A stretch of DNA of 64,000 bases from Mycolicibacterium mageritense (GTDB taxonomy: Bacteria; Actinomycetota; Actinomycetes; Mycobacteriales; Mycobacteriaceae): contig NZ_AP022567.1 of assembly GCF_010727475.1 (NCBI RefSeq), positions 2,356,001 through 2,420,000 of the forward strand, read 5' to 3'. This document shows positions 44,021-52,374 of the stretch, piece after piece. How positions within the stretch are numbered: position 1 is the first letter of the stretch; every line of letters begins with the position of its first letter. The notes beneath the pieces are model-generated. The model saw nothing but the letters and a program-made list of their open reading frames with translations. It did not search any database and was not told where the DNA came from. A program made the translations under genes and the position numbers.

Positions 44021-45462
44021 GACGCTCCTCCCAGCACGGGCTCGGTGAACATCAGGTTGGGCACCTCGATCTCGCGGTCACGGCCGTCGAGCGACCGGAA
44101 CCGCACCGTGGCCGGCTCGGCATGCTGGGCGCCCGGTTGTTTGAGCGCCCACGACCACAGCACGATCACGTGACCGAGATACGCCGAGTCGAGCTTGGCG
44201 ACCGCGTCCGGCAGCGACAGCGGCGCGTCGCGCAGCGCGGTGTTGATCATCTCCGACATCGCGGGCGCGTCGACCTGCGTGGTCAGCGCCGCGAACGTCG
44301 ACAGATCGACCTCGCCTTCGGCGATCTGCGCCGGTTTGGGTGCCGAGAGGTCGTTGATCTTGAAGCTCAGCGCGCCGACCGAGCTGATGGCGTGGCGCGC
44401 GAGCGGGACGTCGATGGGCAGCCGCGAATCGGTCAGCGAGACCTTGAGCAGGGCCCTCGCTGCACCGATGGCGTCGTTGAGCTGGCGGGCCACGCCGCGA
44501 GTCTGTTCGAGCGTGCCGAACGCCGTGAACCGCTTGATGCGCTGCGCGCAGCGCTGCTGAATGCGTTCGACCTCGTCGATCTGGTGGCCGACCAGCTCGA
44601 AGAACCCGGCCATGACCTTGCGCAGCTCGGGATCCAGCTCCGGCAGCGTCGCGGCGACCGTGGCGATGTCGGCCTCGAACTCGGCGCGCTGCTGAGGGTC
44701 GTTGATCATCCGCAGGAACGCGCGGTGCGAGTCGCGGCCCGCCGAGTCCCACGCGGCCTGGTAGTCGGCGTACATCTGGCGCTGGCGGTCGCGGTACTCG
44801 ATGTTGCTGTCGATCGGGTCGTCCAGCGCGTGGGTGGCCTGCTCGATCATGGTGCCGTACAGCCCGATGTCGGTGATCAGGCGTTCCATCTGCATGGCGA
44901 TGGCGCGGGCCTCGTCGTACATGGCCGTCACGTCGGGCTCGGGCCGCAGCCCGGCATCGAGTTCGTCGAGCTCGGCGTGCAGGGCTGCGATCTCGGCTTC
45001 GATGCCTGCGCGGATGCGGTCCGGATCGTTGCCGACGCGCACGGCGACCTGCTTGAGGCGGGACGCGATCCCGTTGATCGAGCCGCCGGTCGCGATCGTG
45101 TCGTTACGGCGCAGGCCGCGCACGAAGTCCAGCGCCCGGCGCGCGTCCTGCGTCAGGTAGCAGATGTTGCGCTCGTGCTCGGCGCGGTGATCCACCACAC
45201 GGTGCAGCCAACCCTGGCTCGCCCATGTCTTGATCAGCGCCAGGCCGGATTGCTCGCCCGATTCGCCCAGTGCCTCCAGATCCCGCTCCAGGCGCACCAC
45301 GAGCTCGGTCTCGGCGATCATCCCGCCGGCCAGGTGACGCTCCATCAGCGTCGCGTACACGCCCAGGTTGAGGGTGGCCAGCAGCCGGACCGCACGCGAG
45401 CCCTGAACATCGCGGTTGAGTTCGAGTAACTCGGCGGCCGACATCACCGCGTTGTCGTCCAC
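44017..45462 (-). CDS. jetA: Wadjet/Mks kleisin JetA (MksF, DUF3375)
   Basis: The 481-residue product fits DUF3375/MksF, the kleisin of the Mks condensin, and has the usual family length. GTG 45462 is chosen because GGGGGAG lies directly upstream and the protein then begins near SAAELLELNRDVQGSRAVRL. The alternative ATG at 45444 has no ribosome-binding site. The open frame continues upstream without family sequence. It is the first gene of jetABC. Conserved helices around residues 100-180 and 240-330 are typical of the kleisin core. Confidence 0.9.
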   Translation of the reverse strand: MDDNAVMSAAELLELNRDVQGSRAVRLLATLNLGVYATLMERHLAGGMIAETELVVRLERDLEALGESGEQSGLALIKTWASQGWLHRVVDHRAEHERNICYLTQDARRALDFVRGLRRNDTIATGGSINGIASRLKQVAVRVGNDPDRIRAGIEAEIAALHAELDELDAGLRPEPDVTAMYDEARAIAMQMERLITDIGLYGTMIEQATHALDDPIDSNIEYRDRQRQMYADYQAAWDSAGRDSHRAFLRMINDPQQRAEFEADIATVAATLPELDPELRKVMAGFFELVGHQIDEVERIQQRCAQRIKRFTAFGTLEQTRGVARQLNDAIGAARALLKVSLTDSRLPIDVPLARHAISSVGALSFKINDLSAPKPAQIAEGEVDLSTFAALTTQVDAPAMSEMINTALRDAPLSLPDAVAKLDSAYLGHVIVLWSWALKQPGAQHAEPATVRFRSLDGRDREIEVPNLMFTEPVLGGAS

Positions 45463-45564
45463 TGCACTCCCCCGTTTGCTGTTCGCCAGACGGTCCAAGA
45501 TAGGCCACGCCACCGACATCGCGCAGCTTCGGGTTGGCGCCGCGCAGACCATAGGCTGCGCAGG

Positions 45565-46011
45565 ATGAGGCTTCTCTGCGTGGTCCTGGCTTCGCTCGTC
45601 GTCCTGACCGGCTGCACGTCGGCGATCGCAGGCACCCCGACCGCGGCACCGGTCGACGACGAATGGCGCAACGCCGTCAGAGGCGCGGTGGGCGGCCTCG
45701 GAACCGCGCTCGGCCCGGTCGGCGACGCGATGGGCAACAACGACTACCAGGCCCTGCGCCCGGCGTGCGACGCGCTCGGCTCCTATCTCGACACCATGCA
45801 GCGCAACGTGCTGCCGGGGCCCGACGTCAACGTGAACGCGGCACTGCAGGACGGCATCGACGAATTTCACGGCGTGGCCACGCAGTGCGCGGCCCTGACC
45901 CCGGCCAGCACCCCGGCCGACCTGCAGCGGCTCAGCAAGTCGATCGACAGGGCCCACAAGCGGATCGACGACGCACTCAAGCTCCTCGGGATCGAGATCC
46001 CGAAGCCGTAG
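45565..46011 (+). CDS. Small putative lipoprotein
   Basis: The 148-residue product has a lipoprotein signal: a basic N-terminus, a hydrophobic stretch (CVVLASLVVL) and the lipobox LTGC with Cys at residue 17. The mature part is helical and has two further cysteines. No family is recognised. It is divergent from jetA across 102 bases and is 10 bases before the VOC gene. Confidence 0.75.
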   Translation: MRLLCVVLASLVVLTGCTSAIAGTPTAAPVDDEWRNAVRGAVGGLGTALGPVGDAMGNNDYQALRPACDALGSYLDTMQRNVLPGPDVNVNAALQDGIDEFHGVATQCAALTPASTPADLQRLSKSIDRAHKRIDDALKLLGIEIPKP

Positions 46012-46021
46012 GCTGCACAAA

Positions 46022-46375
46022 ATGAGTGACAAGGACGTCCGGATGATCGTGCTGTCGACCGACAACCTCGACGAATCGATCAAGTTCTACAGCGAGACAC
46101 TCGGCATGCCGCTCAAGTTCCGCGACGGAGCCCACTTCGCGGCCCTCGACGGCGGATCCATCACGCTGGCGCTCGCGACCGCTGTCGACCACCCGATCCC
46201 CGGCCAGGTCGTGGTCGGCATCAAGACGGCCGATGTCGACGGCGCGGCCAAGGCCATCGAGGAGAGCGGCGGCGGCATCGTGAAAGCGCCGTACGACGAC
46301 GCACACGAGCGCCGCGCCGTGGTCTACGACAACAAGGGCAACGGGCTGGTCTTCTACAGCCCGCTCAACCGCTAG
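46022..46375 (+). CDS. VOC (glyoxalase/bleomycin-resistance) family protein
   Basis: The 117-residue product has the paired beta-alpha-beta-beta-beta repeat of the VOC superfamily (MIVLSTDNLDESIKFYSETL and later VVVGIKTADVDGAAKAIEE). It ends with the usual DNKGNGLVFYSPL. Such small proteins bind metal or small molecules, and the substrate is not predictable. It shares a four-base tail overlap with the convergent heme oxygenase gene. Confidence 0.87.
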   Translation: MSDKDVRMIVLSTDNLDESIKFYSETLGMPLKFRDGAHFAALDGGSITLALATAVDHPIPGQVVVGIKTADVDGAAKAIEESGGGIVKAPYDDAHERRAVVYDNKGNGLVFYSPLNR

Positions 46376-47031
46376 CGGCGGTACGCGGGAAGGTTCTCGG
46401 CGAGTTCGTCGAACAGCCGCTGGTTGAGGCGGAAGGCGATCTTGACCTCGTCGACCGCGCGCGCGATGCCTTCGGCATCGAACTGCAGCCCATCGAGGGC
46501 AGACCGGTACGCGTCCTTGTACGGCTTGGTGCGCACGCCGAACGTGTAGAACGACAGGCCCGCGCCACCCAACTCGAAGGTGCGGTCGAGCATCCGGCCG
46601 ATCACCTGCCCGCCGGAGAGGTCGCCGAGGTAGCGCGTGTAGTGGTGCGCCACGAGGGCCCCACCCCACGAGGCCTCCGCGATCCGCTCGCGGTAGGCCG
46701 CAGCGGCCGGGGAGGCGGCCTCGCGGGAAGCGCCGGGCGCCCAGTGCTCCAGGTCGGCGTCGATCGCGGCGAGACGCTCGAGCGCGGGGTCGTACACGGC
46801 CGCCACCAGCGGGTCGTCGCGCCGCGCCCGCACGGCGTCCTCCAATGTGGCGTAGACGCCCCTCAGCCGCAGCAGATAGTCGACATAGCCCTGTTCGTTG
46901 ACCCGCCCGGACATCAGCTCGGAGACGAACGACGACCCCTCGGCGGCATCGTGCTCGGCAGCCGACCCCTCTTTCAGGGCAACGGACAGGGTCCGGTCGT
47001 CCTCGGTTCGTACGGGTGCGCTCACCGGCAT
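46372..47031 (-). CDS. HmuO-type heme oxygenase
   Basis: The 219-residue product starts at ATG 47031, which has GGGGAG seven bases upstream. It fits biliverdin-forming heme oxygenases. The proximal heme His lies in the EHDAAEG stretch (about residue 23), and the distal helix glycines are in RYLGDLSGGQVIGR (about 120-133). These enzymes open heme to biliverdin, CO and iron. Most mycobacteria rely on the unrelated MhuD, so an HmuO-type enzyme is notable. The gene follows a TetR gene on the same strand, with two operator-like palindromes and a promoter in the gap. Confidence 0.9.
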   Translation of the reverse strand: MPVSAPVRTEDDRTLSVALKEGSAAEHDAAEGSSFVSELMSGRVNEQGYVDYLLRLRGVYATLEDAVRARRDDPLVAAVYDPALERLAAIDADLEHWAPGASREAASPAAAAYRERIAEASWGGALVAHHYTRYLGDLSGGQVIGRMLDRTFELGGAGLSFYTFGVRTKPYKDAYRSALDGLQFDAEGIARAVDEVKIAFRLNQRLFDELAENLPAYRR

Positions 47032-47049
47032 GCTTAGACTCCCCATCGC

Positions 47050-47062
47050 TGACAAGTTGTCA
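47050..47062. promoter_or_regulatory. TetR operator-like palindrome 1 (heme oxygenase promoter)
   Basis: TGACAAGTTGTCA is a perfect odd palindrome. It lies about 20 bases upstream of the heme oxygenase ATG, at or just after the likely transcription start, where bound repressor would block the polymerase. Confidence 0.75.
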
Positions 47063-47067
47063 AAACG

Positions 47068-47073
47068 ATTATG
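47068..47073 (-). promoter_or_regulatory. -10 element of the heme oxygenase promoter
   Basis: CATAAT on the minus strand lies between the two palindromes and 36-41 bases before the ATG at 47031. No good -35 is seen, which is common in mycobacterial promoters. Confidence 0.5.
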
Positions 47074-47084
47074 ACAACTTGTCA
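47072..47084. promoter_or_regulatory. TetR operator-like palindrome 2 (heme oxygenase promoter)
   Basis: TGACAACTTGTCA has the same arms as palindrome 1, and its centre is 22 bases away, about two helical turns. It overlaps the minus-strand -10 element CATAAT (47068-47073). The two sites fit cooperative binding by the TetR protein encoded just upstream. Confidence 0.75.
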
Positions 47085-47107
47085 GGAAATTAGCACGGCG
47101 GAGCGAG

Positions 47108-47674
47108 CTACGGTGCGCTCCCCAAGGCCCGCAGCACAAAACGCTCGATCGCCGCGGGCGGCAGGTGCCGCGGGCCCAGGCACGCGTGGATCAACGAGAT
47201 GGTCGACGCCTCGTCCTCGATCACGAAGCGTCCGGCGGCCACGCCGTCGGCCAGGATCTCGCGCAACACGTCCTCCACCGCGACCACGTGCTCGCGGATC
47301 GCCCGCATGGTGTCGGTCGACAGCGCCCCATAGAGCTGCGTGCCCAGGCCCATGTGGAACTGCTGGCCGGCCTCGAGTTGGTGGCGGATGTAGATGCCCA
47401 GCCGGTCGACGGGATCGTCGACTCCCGTCAGCGCGGACCGCAACCCGTCGATGTAGCGGCTGGTCTCGTGCGACGCGAACGCCACCACAACGGCTTCCTT
47501 ATCCGCGAAGTGGTGATAGATCGCGGTGCGCCCGATGCCTGCCGTGGCGGCCAGCTTGGCCATGGTGATCGCGTCGAAACTCTGCTCGGCCATCAGCGCG
47601 GCGAACGCCTCGAACACGCGGCGTTGCACCTGCTCGCGGTGTTCCTCCACCGACGCGGCGCTGATCCTTGGCAC
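47108..47674 (-). CDS. TetR-family regulator (probable repressor of heme oxygenase)
   Basis: The 188-residue product starts at GTG 47674. The N-terminal TetR helix-turn-helix is clear at about residues 15-60 (FDAITMAKLAATAGIGRTAI, then YHHFADKEAVV). The C-terminal ligand and dimer domain is less conserved. It precedes the heme oxygenase gene by 76 bases on the same strand, and the gap holds two matched palindromes. The likely effector is heme or a heme-related molecule, but this is inference from context. Confidence 0.85.
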   Translation of the reverse strand: MPRISAASVEEHREQVQRRVFEAFAALMAEQSFDAITMAKLAATAGIGRTAIYHHFADKEAVVVAFASHETSRYIDGLRSALTGVDDPVDRLGIYIRHQLEAGQQFHMGLGTQLYGALSTDTMRAIREHVVAVEDVLREILADGVAAGRFVIEDEASTISLIHACLGPRHLPPAAIERFVLRALGSAP

Positions 47675-47712
47675 GCCCGACTCTAACGCCGCACCGATGA
47701 ACTTCGAATCAA

Positions 47713-50700
47713 CTACGGCTCGATTCGGACGTGCCCGGGGCTCCACAACCCGCTGCGGGTGGCCGTTCCGAGCGTGATGTCGGCGGGTTCGGCGTCCACG
47801 ACGGTGTCGAATCGCCGCAGCGAACCCCAATCCCGGCCCCAGTCGTGGGACAGATACGTCGCCATGACGTGGGCCCGCAACAGGACATCGCTGATGCCGA
47901 GCAGCCCGCCGTTGCGGCCCTCCTGCCAGGTGTCCGGATTCTGCAGCTTGGCCGGATAGTCCGGCGAGATCCGGTATCTGGGCACTTCCATCACGCCGTT
48001 GGCGTGCAGCATCGGGTGCTGGCACGGGAACACCAGACCCACCATCCAGTCGAGCAGGATCGGCTGGGTGGACCCGAGATATTCCTGCAACGAGCGCAGC
48101 TCGGGAACCCGCGGCGGCGTGACCGCGACCCAGTCACCGGGGTTCAGCGAACGGTCATCGGCCACCACACGCACGTACGTTGCGTCGGCGGGGATCTCCG
48201 CCCGCGGGAATCGTAAAGTGCGCCAAGCGGGTTGGGGCCCGATGTCGTACGGGGTCACGCTGCCCACGTCCTGCGGCGCCCCGCCTGGGCCGGGTCTGCC
48301 GTATTCGAGGACGACCGTCTGGGCGTCGGTGTGCCCATACAGCACGCTGTTTCCCGTGATGGTGCCCGCGGCGGTGACGACCACGAGCGGGTGCGCGTCG
48401 TCGGCCGGTGGCAACCGATACCACGCGGAGGTCAGTGTGCTGGTCTGTTGCGGTCCGGCCGTGAAGCTGCCCAACACCGGGACGCGCGCCGGGTCGAGTC
48501 CGTATGGCAGCGGCACACTGGAGCCGTTGATCCCCGGCGCGTCCAGGGCCGTGGGCGCGTCCCAGTCGTAGTCGGTGCCGGGCTGCGGGTTGATCTGCCA
48601 GATCGCCTCTGCGAGCGTGTGTTCGGGAACTCCGTTGGGGCTGAAGCCGACCGGATTCTTCCCGGCCAGGCCACCCTGCGCGGGAAGCGGGGTAAGGAAG
48701 CCGGCGTTGGTGTCGGGTTCGACGAGAACGTCATCGGCCAAGCCGCAACCGCCCGACAGCTCGCGCAGGTTCGCCCAGCCGTTGGAATAGGTCGGGTACT
48801 CCCGGGCCACACCGATCAGCATCGACCCCACGAAGACCACGACCATCAATCCGGCCGCGCACGGCACGGGCGCGGTTGTCAGCGTTCGCACGAAACGGGG
48901 TTCGCGCGCGGTGGGCCTGACGTGCAGCCAGCCCGCATATGCCCCGGTGGCCAGGCACGCGGCGAACAGCACACCGCTGACGGTGACCGGCCCGATGTGC
49001 GGCGTGCTGTCGTTGAACGGCGCACCGTAACTCGACACGTACCACCAGCCGTTGGTGGCGGCAAAGCACATCGCCAGGACGAACAGCACCGCGGTGAGGA
49101 ATGCCAACCGGTTTCGCGCCGAGCGCAGCACCGTGGGCCCCATCAACACGGTCGCAAGGGCCGCCATGGCCGCCCCGACCGCGGCGAACAACCCGAAGTG
49201 GTGGATCCACTTGGTGGGCGTGAAGGTCAGGAAGAAGATCGTGCCGAGGATTATGCCGATCAGCCGCCATGCCGGCCCCCGGGCTACCCCGGCAATCCGC
49301 TTGCGGCGCACCAGCATCAGCATCGACGGGAACAGGCACGCCATGGTCACGAGGATCCCGAACCGCCGCGACAGCGCGCCGTCGGTGGTCGGCAGGACCA
49401 GATAGTAGTACCGCAAATTCTCGGTGTACCAGGGCTGGCTCGGGCCGATCGCGGTTCTGACCTTCGTCGCTTCGAGCACCGACGCGAAGGTCTGGTCGGC
49501 GAACACGACTGTCAGCACCACGAATCCGGCGGCCAGCAGGGGTGCCAGCAGCGGCCAGGTGCCGACCCGGCGGTGCCGCGCCACGACGATGCGCAACAGA
49601 GGCCGGCCACCTGCGACGAGGGCGGCCACCGCGATCAGGCCGGTCGGCTGGATGCCGAGCGTGAACGCGGCCGTGACGATGGCCAGCGCCGCGGGAGTGA
49701 GCCGGCTGGAGATGATCGCGCGCTCGATCAACACGTACGTGACGAGCGCGCCTGCGGCGATCTGCCCTTCGGGGCGCAGGCCGTTGTTGAACGGCATCCA
49801 GGCGGCCATGAGGACCAACGCCGCAGCCCACATCGCGGCCTTGTTGCCGGCAACGGCAGGCCCGAGCCGGGGCAGCACCTCGCGCGACAACAGCAGCCAG
49901 CACAGCAGCACACAGATCAAGTCGGGCAACCGGATCCACAGGCTGATGTCGCTGACGTGCGTCATGAGTGCCAGCAGGTTGTAGTACCAGCCGAACGGAT
50001 CCTCGGGACTGCCGAACCAGCGGAAGTAGTTCGACATGTAGCCCGCGTGGTCGGCGACCCTGGCCATCTGCATCTGATAGCCGTCGTCGGACGAGCCGGC
50101 GCCCGCGACGTACCAGACCACTGAGACGACGACGACCGTGACATCGATCGCGGTGAAGGTGCGCCACCGGGTGGGGATCCAGCGCCGCATGCGCCGGCCG
50201 TCGAGCCGGTCCAGCCGCCACAGCGCCAGCAGCGCGATGACGGTCGCGACGACGCCGACCACCATCGCGGCGAGTTTCACCGGCGTCGGCGACGACGTGT
50301 ACCGGGTGTCGATCGTTGCCGACAAAGCCAGCCCCGGTGGGGCCGGACCCGCGAGATCGGTGAACACTCCGAGGATTTGGGGGCGCAGGTTCGGATCCGG
50401 ATATCCGGTGCGTTGGTCGGTGCCGTCGGGCTTCGGCAGCCCCACGAAAGTTGCGTAGGTACCCGCGGCCGACGATGTGATGTCGATGCGTTCACACCGC
50501 GGATCGACGACGCGGTCGCGGGGCACGCTCGCGACCACCACGTTGCGCACGATGACGTCGACGCGGTCGGCGCCGGCGGTGACGAAAAGTCCGTTCAGCG
50601 TGGCCTGCTTGCCCTCGTAAGGCGCGGTGCCCAGCACGACACCACCCGACGCGGGCAGCGATCCGATGACCGAGCACGGCACGGTGGCGGTCAACTCGAC

Positions 50701-50940
50701 CGGCGTCAGGGTGATCAGCGGTGCCGTCACGCTGTCGAGCACGCCATGCTGCGGCCAGGTCAGCGTCGCTGTCGTCTGCACGACCGGCAGCACCGGCGTC
50801 AACGCGCTCAGCACAAAGCCGAGCAGGCCCGCCACCGTGGCCACCCACCGCGTAACACGCACGGACCGGGCCGATCGCACGGCCCGCGCGTGGGTGATTT
50901 CAGGCAGCGGGGACTGCTCAATTGTCGTCCCGCCCACCAC
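47713..50940 (-). CDS. Emb-type arabinosyltransferase (stand-alone paralogue)
   Basis: The product of about 1075 residues matches EmbA/B/C in length and layout. It has an N-terminal helix and periplasmic jelly-roll, a multi-helix GT-C membrane core with the catalytic-loop DD pair (SSDDGYQMQMARVADHAGYM), and a C-terminal carbohydrate-binding region. Emb proteins add arabinose from decaprenylphosphoryl-arabinose to arabinogalactan or lipoarabinomannan. The start is uncertain: a GTG at 50940 gives a normal N-terminus, while the ATG at 50979 would overlap the divergent TetR start. It is not next to other emb genes. The segment that carries ethambutol-resistance residues in EmbB differs from the usual sequence. 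Confidence 0.9.
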   Translation of the reverse strand: MVGGTTIEQSPLPEITHARAVRSARSVRVTRWVATVAGLLGFVLSALTPVLPVVQTTATLTWPQHGVLDSVTAPLITLTPVELTATVPCSVIGSLPASGGVVLGTAPYEGKQATLNGLFVTAGADRVDVIVRNVVVASVPRDRVVDPRCERIDITSSAAGTYATFVGLPKPDGTDQRTGYPDPNLRPQILGVFTDLAGPAPPGLALSATIDTRYTSSPTPVKLAAMVVGVVATVIALLALWRLDRLDGRRMRRWIPTRWRTFTAIDVTVVVVSVVWYVAGAGSSDDGYQMQMARVADHAGYMSNYFRWFGSPEDPFGWYYNLLALMTHVSDISLWIRLPDLICVLLCWLLLSREVLPRLGPAVAGNKAAMWAAALVLMAAWMPFNNGLRPEGQIAAGALVTYVLIERAIISSRLTPAALAIVTAAFTLGIQPTGLIAVAALVAGGRPLLRIVVARHRRVGTWPLLAPLLAAGFVVLTVVFADQTFASVLEATKVRTAIGPSQPWYTENLRYYYLVLPTTDGALSRRFGILVTMACLFPSMLMLVRRKRIAGVARGPAWRLIGIILGTIFFLTFTPTKWIHHFGLFAAVGAAMAALATVLMGPTVLRSARNRLAFLTAVLFVLAMCFAATNGWWYVSSYGAPFNDSTPHIGPVTVSGVLFAACLATGAYAGWLHVRPTAREPRFVRTLTTAPVPCAAGLMVVVFVGSMLIGVAREYPTYSNGWANLRELSGGCGLADDVLVEPDTNAGFLTPLPAQGGLAGKNPVGFSPNGVPEHTLAEAIWQINPQPGTDYDWDAPTALDAPGINGSSVPLPYGLDPARVPVLGSFTAGPQQTSTLTSAWYRLPPADDAHPLVVVTAAGTITGNSVLYGHTDAQTVVLEYGRPGPGGAPQDVGSVTPYDIGPQPAWRTLRFPRAEIPADATYVRVVADDRSLNPGDWVAVTPPRVPELRSLQEYLGSTQPILLDWMVGLVFPCQHPMLHANGVMEVPRYRISPDYPAKLQNPDTWQEGRNGGLLGISDVLLRAHVMATYLSHDWGRDWGSLRRFDTVVDAEPADITLGTATRSGLWSPGHVRIEP

Positions 50941-50959
50941 ACCACCAGTAACCGAAACA

Positions 50960-50970
50960 ACTGTTACAGT
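50960..50970. promoter_or_regulatory. Small palindrome in the emb/TetR divergent promoter
   Basis: ACTGTTACAGT is a perfect 11-base odd palindrome 8 bases before the TetR ATG at 50978 and close to the emb start. Its position fits an operator through which the TetR protein controls both genes. Confidence 0.45.
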
Positions 50971-50977
50971 CAAGCGC

Positions 50978-51607
50978 ATGGCCCGGCCGTTCGACCATGC
51001 CAAGCGCGAACGCTTGGTTCAGCAGGCCACCGAGGTGCTGGCGCGCACCGGCGTGATCGACACGTCGCTGCGCGCACTGGCCGCCGAGATGGGCACGAGC
51101 GCGCGGATGCTGATCTACTACTTCGGCAGCAAGGAGAACCTGATCCTGGCGGTGATGAACAGCCTGCAGGATCAGAACGTCCCGGAACCCGAGCTGTACG
51201 GCACGGCAGCGGAACTACGGCAGTGGTGCCTCGACGACTGGCAGCGGATCACCCGCGGCGACCAGCGGGCCCGGCTACGGATTCTGGAGCAGGTGTTCGG
51301 TGCCGCGTGCGGCCAGAACAGCCCGTACGCGCGCTACACCTCCGAGACACTGGCCCAGTTGACCCGCAACGCGCAGCTGCGCATGGAGGCCATCGGGATG
51401 CCGCGGCCTGTCGCCGAGACTCGAGCGCGGTTGGCGCTGGCGGCAATTCAGGGCCTGGTGATCGACTTCTTCACATGTGACGACCCGGACCGGGTCGACG
51501 ACACCTACCGGCGCATGATCGATGATCTGATCCTCGCGCCGTTCGAACCCGAACCCCCACGCACCCGACGCCGCGGCCGGTCCCGCCGCGCAGTTCCGGC
51601 CCACTGA
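50978..51607 (+). CDS. TetR-family regulator divergent from the emb paralogue
   Basis: The 209-residue product begins MARPFDHAKRERLVQQATEV. It has an N-terminal TetR helix-turn-helix at about residues 10-55 (TSLRALAAEMGTSARMLIYY, FGSKENLI). The C-terminal domain is helical and ends in a basic tail rich in Arg (PPRTRRRGRSRRAV). The divergent arrangement with the Emb-type gene and a palindrome in the gap suggest that it controls that gene and itself. Confidence 0.85.
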   Translation: MARPFDHAKRERLVQQATEVLARTGVIDTSLRALAAEMGTSARMLIYYFGSKENLILAVMNSLQDQNVPEPELYGTAAELRQWCLDDWQRITRGDQRARLRILEQVFGAACGQNSPYARYTSETLAQLTRNAQLRMEAIGMPRPVAETRARLALAAIQGLVIDFFTCDDPDRVDDTYRRMIDDLILAPFEPEPPRTRRRGRSRRAVPAH

Positions 51608-51612
51608 GAGCC

Positions 51613-51879
51613 CTACCCGCCGGTGCGCTCCCGGTGCTTGCAGCCGGGCCAGCAGCACGGCCTGCGCTTGCCCTCCTCGAGTTCCTCCTGCGTCCGCCGG
51701 ATGCGGCGTTGGCGGGTCGCGTCCTGTTTGGCGTCCTCGACCCAGCAGATGAACTCGTTGCGCGCGAGCGGCGTGATGTCGTGCCACGCGGCCAGTGCCG
51801 TGGCGTTGCCGCTCAGCGCCGCGCGCAGATCGGCCGGGAGCCGGTGCACCACGCCTCCCGGAATTCGCTGTCCAGCCAC
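51613..51879 (-). CDS. YdeI/OmdA-family small protein
   Basis: The product has about 88 residues from GTG 51879; a clear ribosome-binding site is lacking, so the start is uncertain. It fits the YdeI/OmpD-associated C-terminal domain family: LPADLRAALSGNATALAAWH, then LARNEFICWVEDAKQ and a Lys/Arg-rich end. A pair of cysteines with a following His (CCWPGCKH) near the C-terminus is common in actinobacterial members. The function is unknown. It is convergent with the TetR gene. Confidence 0.7.
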   Translation of the reverse strand: MAGQRIPGGVVHRLPADLRAALSGNATALAAWHDITPLARNEFICWVEDAKQDATRQRRIRRTQEELEEGKRRPCCWPGCKHRERTGG

Positions 51880-51952
51880 CCCGCCAGAATATCGCCGCGG
51901 CGGCGCCGACGTGTCGAGCCCGGATGTCGGTGCCCGCCCGTAGGCTGACGGC

Positions 51953-52330
51953 ATGCTGGACAACAGCAATGGACCGTCCGTCGTCGCACCGTGCAAGCAC
52001 TGCGATGAAGAGACTGTGTGGCTGCGCACCGCATACGGGGGCTGGCACTTGTTCGACGTGTCGATGCGGCTCACCGATACGTCGTTCGCGGGCAACCGAT
52101 TCGCGGTGGACCGCCGTTCCCGGCTGGTCATCGACCTCGACTGTGTTCTCGAATCACGCTGGCCGGCACAATGTCTCACGCTGCACAAGTACAGCTGCCC
52201 GGAGAGCTACGACGACAGCAGGCACTACCGGAACCGGCCGCGCCAAGCCAACGAGATCGACCTGACCGATCTGTGGCGCAGGCTTGCCGCATCCGAGGCC
52301 GAGCAGCGGACATCCTCGCGCTCGGCCTGA
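51953..52330 (+). CDS. Hypothetical protein with CxxC motif
   Basis: The 125-residue product has an N-terminal C-K-H-C pair (residues 14-17) and further cysteines at about 67, 77 and 84. It contains an aromatic-rich strand (YGGWHLFDVSMRL), and the C-terminus is hydrophilic. It could bind zinc. No family is recognised. The end is 117 bases before the monooxygenase gene, with the operon promoter in between. Confidence 0.6.
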   Translation: MLDNSNGPSVVAPCKHCDEETVWLRTAYGGWHLFDVSMRLTDTSFAGNRFAVDRRSRLVIDLDCVLESRWPAQCLTLHKYSCPESYDDSRHYRNRPRQANEIDLTDLWRRLAASEAEQRTSSRSA

Positions 52331-52340
52331 TCCAGCTCAG

Positions 52341-52355
52341 ATCAATTTTTCAGAT
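52341..52355. promoter_or_regulatory. LysR-type site (ATC-N9-GAT), monooxygenase operon
   Basis: ATCAATTTTTCAGAT contains T-N11-A with ATC and GAT ends. It lies 93 bases upstream of the monooxygenase ATG at 52448. The same ends and spacing occur upstream of the APC transporter and the amine dehydrogenase. Confidence 0.5.
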
Positions 52356-52374
52356 GAATTGGATCGAATATATG

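Noticed and set aside
45463..46083. Upstream extension of the jetA frame to 46083
   Set aside because: The extra about 200 codons overlap the lipoprotein gene and lack DUF3375 sequence. The GTG at 45462 has a strong ribosome-binding site.
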